Assembly: GCA_016191245.1 (NCBI GenBank)
Contig: JACPOY010000007.1
Location: 1 to 61,413, forward strand
DNA: 61,413 nt
DNA from: Gammaproteobacteria bacterium
GTDB lineage: Bacteria > Pseudomonadota > Gammaproteobacteria > Berkiellales > Berkiellaceae
Reading direction: 5' to 3'
Below are positions 52,788 through 61,413 of this stretch, piece after piece; positions within the stretch are counted from its first letter, which is position 1, and each line of letters begins with the position of its first letter. The notes below the pieces were generated by a model that was given only the letters and a program-made list of their open reading frames with translations, did no database searches and was not told the origin of the DNA. A program made the position numbers and the translations under genes.

Positions 52788-54320
52788 TTAACCTTGCGCA
52801 CCACTAGGTAAGCCTGGAGTGCCTTCAGTAGGATCTTTCATGGATGGTTCCGATGGTGCAGGGACGGTAGCTTTTGTATCAGCAGACCCGCCGACCATGA
52901 CGATAGCAAGTTTTTCAGGATTCACATGCTTTTGAAATGCATCTTTAATGCTCTGTGCAGTAACTTGGCTTATCTTTTCTTTATATTCATTAAAATAATC
53001 TAAAGGCAAATGATAAAAACCCATTGCAGCAATTTCATGGCAAATTGACCGGTTGCTATCAAACTGTAAGGCATAGCCACCAAGAAGATTTTGTTTTGCT
53101 TGTTCCACTTCTTTTTCATTTGGACCAACAACCACAAAATCTTTGAGTAACTCTTCCATCAATTCAAGTGCTTTTGGGGCTTGATCGTTTCTGGTTTGAC
53201 AACCCATCACGAAAGGTCCGCGTTCATGCATCGGTATAAAATAACTATAGGCCGAATACGCCAAACCATGCTGATTACGAATGATATTAAAAATGCGGGT
53301 AACAGATCCATTTCCACCCAGGATATGATTTCCAACAGCAAGTGGATAATAATCTGGGGAATCGCGTCTTATCCCTGGCTCACCCATTAAAATGCTGGTT
53401 TGCACAGAAGGAAAATCTATCTTTTTAAAGGCTTTCTCTGGCAAATCAGTTACTTCAGGTAACTCTGGTGCTTTGTCGCCTTGTGGTAAATTATTCGTTA
53501 AGCTCTGTGCAATAGCATCTGCATCTTGGGTGGATAAATCACCGACAATCGCCACAATGGCATTTTTCGCAGTATAGTACTTTTGATAAAAGGCTCTGAC
53601 ATCTTCCGGCTTTAAAGCTTTCACAGAAGCCTCATCTCCCAGCACCCAATTTGAGTAAGGTTGATTTTGATAAAGCATGGAATAGAAAGCTCGACTTGCC
53701 ACTTGTTGTGGATTTTGTGCTTGTTGCTTTAAAGCCGAGAGCGCATTTTGTTGTTCGCGCTTAAAGCCTGCATCTGGAAATGCAGGTTGGCTCAAAATCA
53801 ACTCTAACGTTTTTAGTGCCGGCGCCAATTGCTCTGGCGTAGATAAGCTACGTAAATGGACGGTAGCCATATCGCGCTGCGATTCTGCTTGGAATTGAGA
53901 ACCAACGCTGTCAAAGCTTTGCGCAACTTGATCCGCATCCATGTCTTTGGTGCCATCCGCCAAAAGCGTATTAGTTAAATAGGCTAATCCACCTTTGTCG
54001 CCATTACGAGCAGCACCTGCATCAAAAATAACTTCGATATCTACCATCGGCAGAGTATTCACGGGCACAAAATACACATTCACACCGCGTTCTGTCACCC
54101 AATGTTGGATATCGAGAACACCACTAACCGTTTTAAATGATTCTGATTTTTCGACCATTTCACCCTTTATCCCCATCATTTTCCCTAGTTCCCCTTCTTT
54201 AGCACCAACAGGGCTCTCGGTATGTCGACTTTTAACAATTAATATTATCGCAACCACCACAAGGGCCGCGATAATAATTTGCAACCAGCGTCGATGTTGT
54301 ATTTTAAGTTCCGTCTTCAC
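52788..54320 (-). CDS. M16 (insulinase) family protein, non-catalytic subunit
   Basis: 510 aa. A signal-anchor helix (WLQIIIAALVVVAIILIV) precedes two M16 half-domains. The zinc-binding HxxEH is absent (GGLAYLTNTLLADGT stands there), so this is the inactive partner, which usually supplies the R/Y substrate-binding pair (HERGPFVMGCQTRND and NSNRSI-type DSNRSI). It follows the active M16 gene, with a gap of 14 bp, and forms a heterodimer in comparable bacteria. It is probably anchored on the periplasmic side and degrades small peptides. Confidence 0.88.
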   Translation of the reverse strand: MKTELKIQHRRWLQIIIAALVVVAIILIVKSRHTESPVGAKEGELGKMMGIKGEMVEKSESFKTVSGVLDIQHWVTERGVNVYFVPVNTLPMVDIEVIFDAGAARNGDKGGLAYLTNTLLADGTKDMDADQVAQSFDSVGSQFQAESQRDMATVHLRSLSTPEQLAPALKTLELILSQPAFPDAGFKREQQNALSALKQQAQNPQQVASRAFYSMLYQNQPYSNWVLGDEASVKALKPEDVRAFYQKYYTAKNAIVAIVGDLSTQDADAIAQSLTNNLPQGDKAPELPEVTDLPEKAFKKIDFPSVQTSILMGEPGIRRDSPDYYPLAVGNHILGGNGSVTRIFNIIRNQHGLAYSAYSYFIPMHERGPFVMGCQTRNDQAPKALELMEELLKDFVVVGPNEKEVEQAKQNLLGGYALQFDSNRSICHEIAAMGFYHLPLDYFNEYKEKISQVTAQSIKDAFQKHVNPEKLAIVMVGGSADTKATVPAPSEPSMKDPTEGTPGLPSGAQG

Positions 54321-54334
54321 AGTGTGTCCTCAAC

Positions 54335-55684
54335 TTATTCTTTACTTTTTTCTGGCACAAGCTCAGCGACAGTCAATCTTTCTGGAATAAAGTATTTCTG
54401 TGCAGCTTGTTGAATTTGCTCTGCAGTAACTGCTTTGATTTTATCTGGGAATTGATCTGCTAATTTCCAGGACAAACCAACTGTTTCTAATAATCCTAAC
54501 ATGGTTGCTTGATCAGACATGGAGTCTTTTTCAAACACTTCTTGCGCTAGTAATTGTGTCTTCGCTTTAAGTAATTCATCTTCTGGAATGGGATGATATT
54601 TCAGAACATTCACTTGCTCCATCATCATATCTTCAAGCTCTGCAACAGTGTGTCCTTCAGAAGGGATCCCACTAAATAGGAACTGAGTGCCATAAGGTTT
54701 AAAAGCATCATAGGAAGTGTTCGCGCTTGCTGCCACTTGAGAACCGCGAATTAAATACTTATTCAAGCGTGCACTTTCGCCCCCATCTAATAAAGCACTG
54801 GCTAATATCAAGGCATAAGCTTCGGATTCTTGATCAGCTGTTTTGATAGTAGGAACATCAAACCCCCAAATGGCATAGGATAGCTTGGCTGGGATCTGAA
54901 CTTTGATTCTTTTTTCGCCCAAAGAACGCAGCTCTTTCTTTTCTTTATGGTTAGGCAATTGACGGCTTGGAATTTTACCAAAATATTGCTCTGCAAGCTT
55001 TATCACTTCATCTGCTTTCACATCACCCACAACAACCAGTGTTGCATTGTTTGGGGTATACCATTTTTCATACCAACTGCGTAAATCTCCTATTTTCATT
55101 TGATCTAAATCATTTTGCCAGCCCACAACAGGATGATGATAAGGCCCCATCGGATTGGCAACAGACATAAAGCGCTCATACGTAAGGTGTTGAGGATTAT
55201 CATCCGTACGCATACGACGCTCTTCTATCACCACTTGAATTTCTTTGGCAAAACTTTCTGGTGAAAGCGTTAAGTTAACCATTCTATCTGCTTCGGATTC
55301 AAAACTAATACTTAAGTTTGAGGTATCTAATTCTTCGTAGTAGGCAGTGTAATCTTCGCCAGTGAAGGCATTATTACGTCCACCATGTTGCGAGATCAAA
55401 ATGGCAAATCCATCGCCTGGTAAACTTGGCGTACCTTGAAACATCATATGCTCTAAAGCATGCGATATTCCTGTAATGCCATTAATTTCTTTGGATGAAC
55501 CGACTTTGTACCAAATCTGAGCAACAACAACTGGAGCACGATGATCTTCTCGTACCACAATATTAAGCCCATTCTCTAACTTGTGCTCTATTGTCATCGG
55601 TTTTTCCATACTAATACCTTGTATACTCCACCCAAGAAAAGCAACCAAAAGTAAGTTACCTTGATTTTTCATCCATGTTTTCAT
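54335..55684 (-). CDS. M16 family zinc peptidase, catalytic subunit
   Basis: 449 aa. A signal sequence is followed by an intact inverted zinc motif GISHALEHMMFQGT, with the downstream glutamate in AFTGEDYTAYYEE. The second half-domain is non-catalytic, as usual. Periplasmic location is expected. Its 3' end is 14 bp from the non-catalytic partner, both upstream of rsmD and divergent from ftsY, an order seen in Legionella and Coxiella. Substrates are unknown. Confidence 0.92.
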   Translation of the reverse strand: MKTWMKNQGNLLLVAFLGWSIQGISMEKPMTIEHKLENGLNIVVREDHRAPVVVAQIWYKVGSSKEINGITGISHALEHMMFQGTPSLPGDGFAILISQHGGRNNAFTGEDYTAYYEELDTSNLSISFESEADRMVNLTLSPESFAKEIQVVIEERRMRTDDNPQHLTYERFMSVANPMGPYHHPVVGWQNDLDQMKIGDLRSWYEKWYTPNNATLVVVGDVKADEVIKLAEQYFGKIPSRQLPNHKEKKELRSLGEKRIKVQIPAKLSYAIWGFDVPTIKTADQESEAYALILASALLDGGESARLNKYLIRGSQVAASANTSYDAFKPYGTQFLFSGIPSEGHTVAELEDMMMEQVNVLKYHPIPEDELLKAKTQLLAQEVFEKDSMSDQATMLGLLETVGLSWKLADQFPDKIKAVTAEQIQQAAQKYFIPERLTVAELVPEKSKE

Positions 55685-55784
55685 ATGATAAACACCACAA
55701 ACCCTTTACCTATCATCCACTAATGGTAGGATACCCTATTTTCTTAGATAAGCCAGCTCGACTCACTTACCACTAGGCCAAATA

Positions 55785-56867
55785 ATGTTTAAATTCTTTC
55801 GTCGCAAGAAAAACGATGGGGCAACACCAGAGGCACCCAACGTTGAATTAAAAGCTCCCGATCCAACCCTCGCTCCAGAAGAAACTTTACCCGTCAGTGA
55901 GCCTGTCGAAATTGAAGAAAGCGCCCCTACCAAAACTTCTTGGTTTGCTCGCTTAAAGGGGGGGTTACAACGGACAAGAGCAGGCTTTACTGAAGGCATT
56001 GCTTCTCTTTTTCTTGGCAAAAAAGAAATCGATGAAAAATTATTAGAACACTTGGAGTCGCATTTGCTCAAAGCAGATGTGGGGGTTGAAGCAACTAAAT
56101 TGATCATTCAAACACTGACACAAGGTATTTCGCGTAAAGAATTGAAAGATCCCCAAGCGGTATATGCTGCCTTACAAAAATCGATGATTCAGATGCTTGT
56201 GCCTTGTGAACAAACCTTAGAGATCTCAAACCAACGTCCTTTTGTTTTATTGATGATTGGGGTAAATGGCGCTGGGAAAACAACAACTATTGGCAAATTA
56301 AGCCAACGCTTTCAAGAATCTGGACTTTCAGTCATGTTAGCTGCAGGCGATACTTTTCGTGCCGCGGCGATAGAACAACTCAAAGTTTGGGGTGAACGCA
56401 ATCAAGTGCCCGTCGTGGCTCAACATACCGGCGCCGATAGCGCCTCTGTGATTTTTGATGCCATACAATCCGCCAAAGCTCGCGATATCAATGTCTTAAT
56501 CGCAGATACCGCAGGGCGCTTACATACTCGCGACAATTTAATGGAAGAGCTTAAAAAGGTAAAAAAAGTCATTCAAAAAATTGACCCCTCTGCACCTCAT
56601 GAAGTCATGTTGGTGCTGGATGCTGGTATGGGTCAAAATGCCCTGCAACAAGCTTTGAAATTCCATGAAGCTTTGGGTGTGACCGGGATCACGCTAACAA
56701 AACTAGATGGTACAGCCAAAGGGGGTATTATTTTTGCCATTGCGAATAAATTAAAGCTTCCGATTCGTTTTATTGGCGTGGGAGAAAAGCTAGAAGATCT
56801 TCGTCCTTTTCAAGCTGAAGATTTTGTTAAAGCTTTATTTGAGCAAAAATCAGATCAAGAGAATTAA
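55785..56867 (+). CDS. ftsY: Signal recognition particle receptor FtsY
   Basis: 360 aa. The acidic N-terminal A domain (about 1-60) is short; the NG domain follows. GTPase motifs are GVNGAGKTTTIGKLS (G1), DTFRAAAIEQL, DTAGRLHT (G3) and TKLDGTAKGG (G4). It docks ribosome-SRP complexes at the membrane. It is divergent from the M16 genes with a 100-bp intergenic region and leads into ftsE and ftsX. Confidence 0.97.
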   Translation: MFKFFRRKKNDGATPEAPNVELKAPDPTLAPEETLPVSEPVEIEESAPTKTSWFARLKGGLQRTRAGFTEGIASLFLGKKEIDEKLLEHLESHLLKADVGVEATKLIIQTLTQGISRKELKDPQAVYAALQKSMIQMLVPCEQTLEISNQRPFVLLMIGVNGAGKTTTIGKLSQRFQESGLSVMLAAGDTFRAAAIEQLKVWGERNQVPVVAQHTGADSASVIFDAIQSAKARDINVLIADTAGRLHTRDNLMEELKKVKKVIQKIDPSAPHEVMLVLDAGMGQNALQQALKFHEALGVTGITLTKLDGTAKGGIIFAIANKLKLPIRFIGVGEKLEDLRPFQAEDFVKALFEQKSDQEN

Positions 56868-56985
56868 GTTTATCGCCTAACATTTTTCTTCTTCTTTTTC
56901 AGGTAAAAGTTGCTTTTGTTAGGTCCTACAATTTGGGTATGATAAAAATTAAAGGATAAACCATTAACTAAGCCAAGGAGAGTAT

Positions 56986-57708
56986 GTGATTAATCTCTCT
57001 CATGTCACCAAGAAGTATGCAAACGGACAAATTGCACTCAATGATATTTCATTGGAAATTGCCTCCGGAGAAATGGTGTTCTTACGTGGCCACTCAGGTG
57101 CTGGCAAATCGACGCTCTTAAAATTGATTGCACTACTTGAACTTCCCACACGTGGACATATCGTTGTCTCAGGGAAAAACATTAATCAGATCAAAAAATC
57201 TAAAATTCCTTATTATCGCCGCCGGTTAGGTTACATTACTCAAAACCCGAAGTTACTCGATAATTATACAGTATTTGAAAATGTTGCAATGCCCTTGGTG
57301 ATTGCAGGGTATGATAGATTTGAAATTGTGCGCCGAGTACGTGCAGCGCTTGAGCGCGTTGGATTATTAGACAAGGAACGGCACACGCCCCCCACCCTTT
57401 CTGAAGGTGAGCAACAACGTGTTGGTATTGCTCGTGCCGTTGTCCACAAACCACGCTTGCTCCTTGCCGATGAACCCACTGGCAATTTAGATCCAGAGCT
57501 CTCTCTTGAGATAATGCGACTATTTGAACGATTTCATCAGGTCGGTGTAACGGTGTTGATTGCCTCGCATGATGCTGCGCTTCTTGAGCAATTTGGACAT
57601 CGCAAACTACATCTTGCGCAAGGAAAAATCATCTCTCCCCCCCTGCCCTTAGTCCCGCAATCTGAACCTGTCAGCGAAAGTCAGGAAAAGGAGCCAGAAT
57701 ATGGCTAA
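56986..57708 (+). CDS. ftsE: Cell-division ATPase FtsE
   Basis: 240 aa, starting at GTG with an AAGGAG ribosome binding site. It is an ABC ATPase: Walker A HSGAGKSTLLK, Q-loop region, signature LSEGEQQRVGIARA (LSEGE in place of LSGGE) and Walker B LLLADEPTGNLD. With FtsX it controls septal cell-wall hydrolases. It overlaps ftsX by 8 bp. Confidence 0.96.
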   Translation: MINLSHVTKKYANGQIALNDISLEIASGEMVFLRGHSGAGKSTLLKLIALLELPTRGHIVVSGKNINQIKKSKIPYYRRRLGYITQNPKLLDNYTVFENVAMPLVIAGYDRFEIVRRVRAALERVGLLDKERHTPPTLSEGEQQRVGIARAVVHKPRLLLADEPTGNLDPELSLEIMRLFERFHQVGVTVLIASHDAALLEQFGHRKLHLAQGKIISPPLPLVPQSEPVSESQEKEPEYG

Positions 57709-58708
57709 AAAAAAAGAACAACCCTCTAAAATTGAACATGCAAAAGGTAAGGGAGCACAAACGCAGCATATCAATTTCAAACAATTGATATGGCGATATC
57801 TGCACTCTCATGTTCAGGCATTTAAACTTAGTTTTCGCAATCTAAGCATGACGCCGATTGCTTCTTTATTAACCATGACCGCGATTGGATTATGTTTGTC
57901 ATTGCCCGCGGGCCTTTACTTATTTATTAAAAATATGCAGCAGTTCAATCAAGGCTGGGATGAAAATGCGGCTATCTCACTTTATATCAACGCTAAAAGC
58001 ACCCCCAGTCAAATTGAGCACATTCTGGCAAAAATTCATGAATATCCTTATGTACAAAAAATCACACATCTTTCTCCAGACAATGCACTACAAGAATTTA
58101 AAGATGCTTCAGGGTTAAGCGATATGCTGGCATTGTTACCTGAAAATCCGCTGCCCAGAGTCATTAGCATTCAAATTGACACGAAACAAACCAATCGTGA
58201 AAATTTGCTTGCAATGAAAACAACGCTCGCCAAGCTCCCCCAAGTCAAACAAGCTTCTTTTGATTTTGAATGGGTTGAAAAATTAAACACATTTATTACG
58301 TTTGGAAAAATACTGACAACCTGCTTATACATCATTATCGGACTCGGTGTCATATTGATGATTGGAAACACCATCCGACTTGCGCTGGAAAAACACAAAG
58401 ATGAAATTCAAGTACTCAATCTAATTGGTGCAACACTGGCTTTTATTCGTCGTCCTTTCCTATATCGTGGCTTTCTTTACGGGGGCTTAGGCGGTGTTAT
58501 TGCTGTGTTAATTATCAATACACTCACCCACATCCTACAAAAGCCCTCCGAAGAGCTTGCTTCGCTCTTTCATGGGGTATTTTTCTTGGAAAATCTAAGA
58601 TTCTACGATACAGTGTTGCTCCTAGCTGCTAGCGCAGGACTCGGGTGGTTAGGTGCAGCTATTGCCTTTACCCAACAAAACCGTGCAGTCACCCCAGAAG
58701 GCGCTTAA
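57701..58708 (+). CDS. ftsX: Cell-division permease-like protein FtsX
   Basis: 335 aa. A Lys-rich cytoplasmic N-terminus is followed by helix 1 (PIASLLTMTAIGLCLSLPAG), a periplasmic domain (about 80-190) and three further helices. The periplasmic part is the region that contacts hydrolase activators. The Lys-rich start (MAKKKEQPSK) is longer than in E. coli. It is coupled to ftsE. rpoH, the usual next gene in related bacteria, is not found here. Confidence 0.95.
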   Translation: MAKKKEQPSKIEHAKGKGAQTQHINFKQLIWRYLHSHVQAFKLSFRNLSMTPIASLLTMTAIGLCLSLPAGLYLFIKNMQQFNQGWDENAAISLYINAKSTPSQIEHILAKIHEYPYVQKITHLSPDNALQEFKDASGLSDMLALLPENPLPRVISIQIDTKQTNRENLLAMKTTLAKLPQVKQASFDFEWVEKLNTFITFGKILTTCLYIIIGLGVILMIGNTIRLALEKHKDEIQVLNLIGATLAFIRRPFLYRGFLYGGLGGVIAVLIINTLTHILQKPSEELASLFHGVFFLENLRFYDTVLLLAASAGLGWLGAAIAFTQQNRAVTPEGA

Positions 58709-58746
58709 AGCGCTTTCTGACCTGAATATTAAATAATAGGATTTGT

Positions 58747-59967
58747 ATGTCACTGAAGAATGCCATTGGTGGGGTAGCTCTCCTTGCAGGCACCGCCATT
58801 GGGGCAGCCGTTTTAGCTTTACCTGTCATTACAGCTCACTTAGGATTTTATCAAACCATCATCATGTATGGTGTCTGTTGGTTTTTTATGACCTTTGGTG
58901 CGCTTTATCTATTAGAAGTTAATTTAATGGTGGGATACGGAACCAACCTAATTTCGATGGCAGATAAGACGCTTGGTTCCTTTGGTAAATATTTTACCTG
59001 GGCTGTCTACCTTATTTTGTTGTATGCACTCACTTCAGCTTATTTATTTGGCGTTGGTGATTGGATAATTAAAGGCTTCTTACATTTTAATATTACTGTG
59101 CCTGCATTTGGTTGTGCAGTGATAGCAACATTGTTAACCATGGCCGTGATATTAATGGGTACACATGTAACAGATTTAGTAAATCGGCTGTTAATGATTG
59201 GGCTTATTGGTGCATTTGGGACATTATTATTTGTTGTGGCTGAGCATGTTCAATTTGAATTGCTTGGCACTTCAAATCATGTTTTTGATTTACGCCCCAT
59301 TCCTATCATTATCACTGCGTTTGGATCTGCCATTGTCATCCCCACATTAACGGAATATTTACATGGCAAACCCAAACAACTCCTTTATGTTGTCTTAATT
59401 GGATGCTTTATTCCTCTGATTGTCTATATGATTTGGGAAATGGCTATTTTAGGTATCATCCCGCTATCAGGCACGCCAGGATTATTACAAATACAAGAAC
59501 ACGGCCATGCTTCCACCGATGTAACATTAGCTTTAAAGAGTTTATTACAAAACAATTTAATCACTCGCGCTTCCACCTACTTTTCAGTTTTTGCCCTCAT
59601 TACTTCTTTACTAGGTGTTTGCCTTTCTTTATTTGATTTTTTGTCAGACGGGTTACACCTGCAAAAAAATATCCGGGGACGTATTTTACTCACCTTGATT
59701 ACTTTTGTGCCGCCTTTAGGGTTTGTTCTTTTCTATCCTCATGGATTTACTGTGGCATTAAGCTTTGCAGGAATTTTTGTCGCTATTTTATTAGGGATCC
59801 TTCCTGCGATGATGGCTTGGCAAGGTCGCTATAACAGCAAACAGCCAAAGCCTTTTCAAATCATTGGCGGCAAACCCATGATTATTGTCACGATTCTGTT
59901 TTTTATCTTGGTAGGTGCCATTGAATGCTTTAATCAATTCGAGGCGCTATGGGGCCATCAAGGGTGA
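58747..59967 (+). CDS. Aromatic amino acid permease (HAAAP/TyrP family)
   Basis: 406 aa with about 11 membrane helices. The N-terminal AIGGVALLAGTAIGAAVLALPV is the unwound helix 1 motif of the Mtr/TyrP/TnaB family, which brings in tryptophan or tyrosine with protons. Related genes are numerous in Legionella and Coxiella. The end overlaps rsmJ by 19 bp, so the two may be cotranscribed. Substrate (Trp or Tyr) cannot be decided. Confidence 0.9.
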   Translation: MSLKNAIGGVALLAGTAIGAAVLALPVITAHLGFYQTIIMYGVCWFFMTFGALYLLEVNLMVGYGTNLISMADKTLGSFGKYFTWAVYLILLYALTSAYLFGVGDWIIKGFLHFNITVPAFGCAVIATLLTMAVILMGTHVTDLVNRLLMIGLIGAFGTLLFVVAEHVQFELLGTSNHVFDLRPIPIIITAFGSAIVIPTLTEYLHGKPKQLLYVVLIGCFIPLIVYMIWEMAILGIIPLSGTPGLLQIQEHGHASTDVTLALKSLLQNNLITRASTYFSVFALITSLLGVCLSLFDFLSDGLHLQKNIRGRILLTLITFVPPLGFVLFYPHGFTVALSFAGIFVAILLGILPAMMAWQGRYNSKQPKPFQIIGGKPMIIVTILFFILVGAIECFNQFEALWGHQG

Positions 59968-60617
59968 GTTATTCATTACACGAAACCCCAGAGGGCATTG
60001 CATTAAAGGTACCCTCGCAAGTAAAATGGCGCGCCTATAGAATTGATTTTTTGCAAGGGGCCTTGCGTTATCGCGCAGATCATTTGCAAGGAAGAAATGA
60101 ACTTATTGCTAAAGCAATAGGTTGGAAACGTGATTGTAGCTTGCATGTGTTTGATACCACAGCAGGGTTAGGGAGGGAAGCCTTTCTTTTAGCGGCCTTA
60201 GGATGCCAAGTAACACTATTTGAACGTCATCCTACTATATCAAGACTGCTCAAAGATGGTTTGTATCGTGCTCTTCAAGACGAGAAACTAGCCCCTATCA
60301 TTCAGAGAATGACTCTTAACGAAACCTGTGCTATTGATTATATGCAAAATGCAAACTTCAACGACGCACCTGATGTCATTTATTGCGATCCTATGTTTGA
60401 AGCAACTAAAAAGTCTGCTTTAGTCAAGAAAGAAATGCAATTATTACAAACGGTGGTAGGTGAAGATGCAGATGGCCAGCAATTAGTTGCTCTTGCGTTG
60501 CAAAAAGCAAAAAAACGTGTCGTGGTGAAACGTGCGCTTCTTGCGCCTGTCTTAACGGATAATCCTCAGCTTGTTTTAAAAGCGCGCAGCCATCGGTTTG
60601 ATATTTATTTAGTATAA
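59949..60617 (+). CDS. rsmJ: 16S rRNA (guanine-N2) methyltransferase RsmJ
   Basis: 222 aa. It methylates G1516 of 16S rRNA. Landmarks are DFLQGALRYRADHLQGRNELIAKAIG (in parts), the SAM loop FDTTAGLGREAFLLAALG and the catalytic YCDPMFEATKKSALVKKEM. Start overlaps the permease gene; a plausible internal start is not needed, since the alignment begins early. No abnormality is seen. Confidence 0.94.
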   Translation: MGPSRVSYSLHETPEGIALKVPSQVKWRAYRIDFLQGALRYRADHLQGRNELIAKAIGWKRDCSLHVFDTTAGLGREAFLLAALGCQVTLFERHPTISRLLKDGLYRALQDEKLAPIIQRMTLNETCAIDYMQNANFNDAPDVIYCDPMFEATKKSALVKKEMQLLQTVVGEDADGQQLVALALQKAKKRVVVKRALLAPVLTDNPQLVLKARSHRFDIYLV

Positions 60618-60646
60618 ATTTTTCTGTAGTCAAGAAGGAAAAAGAA

Positions 60647-61093
60647 ATGACACATTCATTCAAACCTAAAGGAATGCCAACGTTAGTCCCTTATCTTACC
60701 GTGCGCAATGCTGATGAATCTGTGGCTTATTATCAAGAAATTTTTCAGTTTACATTATTGCATGCCCCTGAAAAGCAAAATAATCAAATAGTACATGCTG
60801 AAATGTCTCTAGGTGATGCGATCATTATGATGGCGCCTGAAGGCGCATGGGGCTCAACTAAAAAAGCACCCATCACCACCGGCCATGCTCCCAGCATTGC
60901 TTTATATATTTATGTAAATGATGTTGATGCTCATTTCAAACATGCCAAAGCAAAGGGTGCTAAAGTCATCTCTGAGCCTGAAAACATGTTTTGGGGTGAC
61001 AGATGCTGCGTGTTGCAAGATTTAGATGGCTATGAGTGGACATTTAGCACCAATGTCGGTGAACACGATTTAAGTAAAATGCCAAAAGCATAA
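60647..61093 (+). CDS. VOC-family (glyoxalase/PhnB-like) protein
   Basis: 148 aa. The fold is the PhnB-type paired beta-alpha-beta units: TLVPYLTVRNADESVAYYQEIFQF at the start, EMSLGDAIIMMAPE in the middle and DVDAHFKHAKAKGAKVISEPENMFWGDRCCVLQDLDGYEWTF at the end, with the usual WGDR motif. Some members bind metal and others confer drug binding; no specific reaction can be assigned. A GGAAAAAG ribosome binding site precedes the ATG. It is followed by a good terminator. Confidence 0.88.
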   Translation: MTHSFKPKGMPTLVPYLTVRNADESVAYYQEIFQFTLLHAPEKQNNQIVHAEMSLGDAIIMMAPEGAWGSTKKAPITTGHAPSIALYIYVNDVDAHFKHAKAKGAKVISEPENMFWGDRCCVLQDLDGYEWTFSTNVGEHDLSKMPKA

Positions 61094-61187
61094 GCTTATT
61101 TTGTTTGAGAAAGGAAAAGCCCCATCTAGGGTAATGCCGATCAGATAAGTCAAAAAAGACTTTAAAATCAGGCAAATAGAGATCAGA

Positions 61188-61219
61188 ATAGGGCGTATTT
61201 TAATACGCTCTATTTTTTT
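61188..61219 (+). terminator. Rho-independent terminator after VOC gene
   Basis: ATAGGGCGTATT pairs with AATACGCTCTAT (one G:U) around a 2-nt loop, followed by seven T residues in the plus direction. Confidence 0.85.
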
Positions 61220-61413
61220 ATGAACCTAGAAAACGCCTTATCAAAAACTCTTTAAACGGTTATCAGAACACAGGTGTTCTAAAGATGAATCTCATTGGAA
61301 AGGGTTATCTTTGTTTGGTATAGATGGTGTTGTTTGGCGTACCCATGATACGCCAGAGAATAGGAAAATGTTTAGGCAACAGGTAAATGAACCTGGTACG
61401 ACCTGTGGCAACC
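61220..61413 (+). pseudogene. IS4-type transposase remnant, cut by window end
   Basis: The frame KRLSEHRCSKDESHWKG...LFGIDGVVWRTHDTPENRKMF (in parts) matches the central N-terminal region of IS4-family transposases (WxGLSLxAxDGVVWRTPDTPENR). The ATG at 61220 opens only 11 codons in a different frame, so the 5' part is deleted or frameshifted. The rest runs off the window. The element is unlikely to be active unless the missing part is intact elsewhere. Confidence 0.75.

Overview
Organism. The window is AT-rich gammaproteobacterial chromosome. The housekeeping order (rpoD, dnaG, yqeY, rpsU, then divergent tsaD, plsY, folB; and cca-rsmD-M16-M16 divergent from ftsY-ftsE-ftsX) and accessory genes such as an RNI-type leucine-rich-repeat protein, an acidic-tailed 864-residue protein and BRO-type proteins suggest a host-associated relative of Legionellales (Legionella/Coxiella/Berkiella-like). 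This placement is inferred from gene content and order only; no 16S rRNA gene is present.

Layout. (1) 1-11.4 kb: accessory metabolism. It holds an arylamine N-acetyltransferase, argC, two tail-to-tail PaaK-like adenylate-forming enzymes, an isocyanide synthase (DIT1/PvcA family) translationally coupled to an FMN-dependent alpha-hydroxy-acid oxidase, and a YheO-type regulator with a PLP dehydratase. The ligase/PvcA/oxidase block is bracketed by direct repeats of the argC 5' region, and the outer repeat is a broken argC start. (2) 11.6-21 kb: a large acidic protein, secreted and outer-membrane proteins, a cupin, a BRO-type protein, an LRR protein, and several strong palindromes in long non-coding gaps. 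(3) 21.1-26.8 kb: a probable defence pair, a nuclease-STAND ATPase followed by a multi-zinc-ribbon protein with a Vsr-like nuclease segment. (4) 26.9-41.8 kb: an integrated phage-satellite-like island in the 3' half of a CAT-anticodon tRNA (tRNA-Ile2 type), bounded by 64-bp direct repeats. It has a tyrosine integrase, an AlpA-like protein, a replication module, a DarTG toxin-antitoxin with its own XRE regulator, two double-glycine-leader-like small proteins, and no phage structural genes. (5) 41.8-61.4 kb: conserved core genes, ending in a truncated IS4-type transposase.

Main discovery. The island cargo nearest the intact tRNA is a microcin C-like nucleotide-peptide antibiotic operon, read leftward. 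A 7-codon gene (MNTDTSN, ending in the obligatory Asn) with a strong ribosome binding site is followed by a 12-bp perfect stem-loop and then an MccB-type ThiF/E1 adenylyltransferase of 352 aa. Next come a HIT-family protein, a NodB-type deacetylase, an MFS exporter and a DUF1460-like cysteine amidase. Peptide, attenuator hairpin, MccB and MFS exporter match the E. coli mccABC layout. The HIT protein is a plausible self-immunity phosphoramidase. The deacetylase and DUF1460 protein are unexpected members with no assigned role.

How the genes work together. The integrase and AlpA-like protein move the element, and the primase-helicase and replication organiser copy it. DarTG probably stabilises it or defends the cell. 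The mcc operon would give the host an antagonistic advantage, with export and immunity encoded in the same transcript. The flanking core region supplies initiation of replication and transcription (dnaG, rpoD), tRNA modification and maturation (tsaD, cca), lipid synthesis (plsY), folate synthesis (folB) and protein targeting/division (ftsY, ftsEX).
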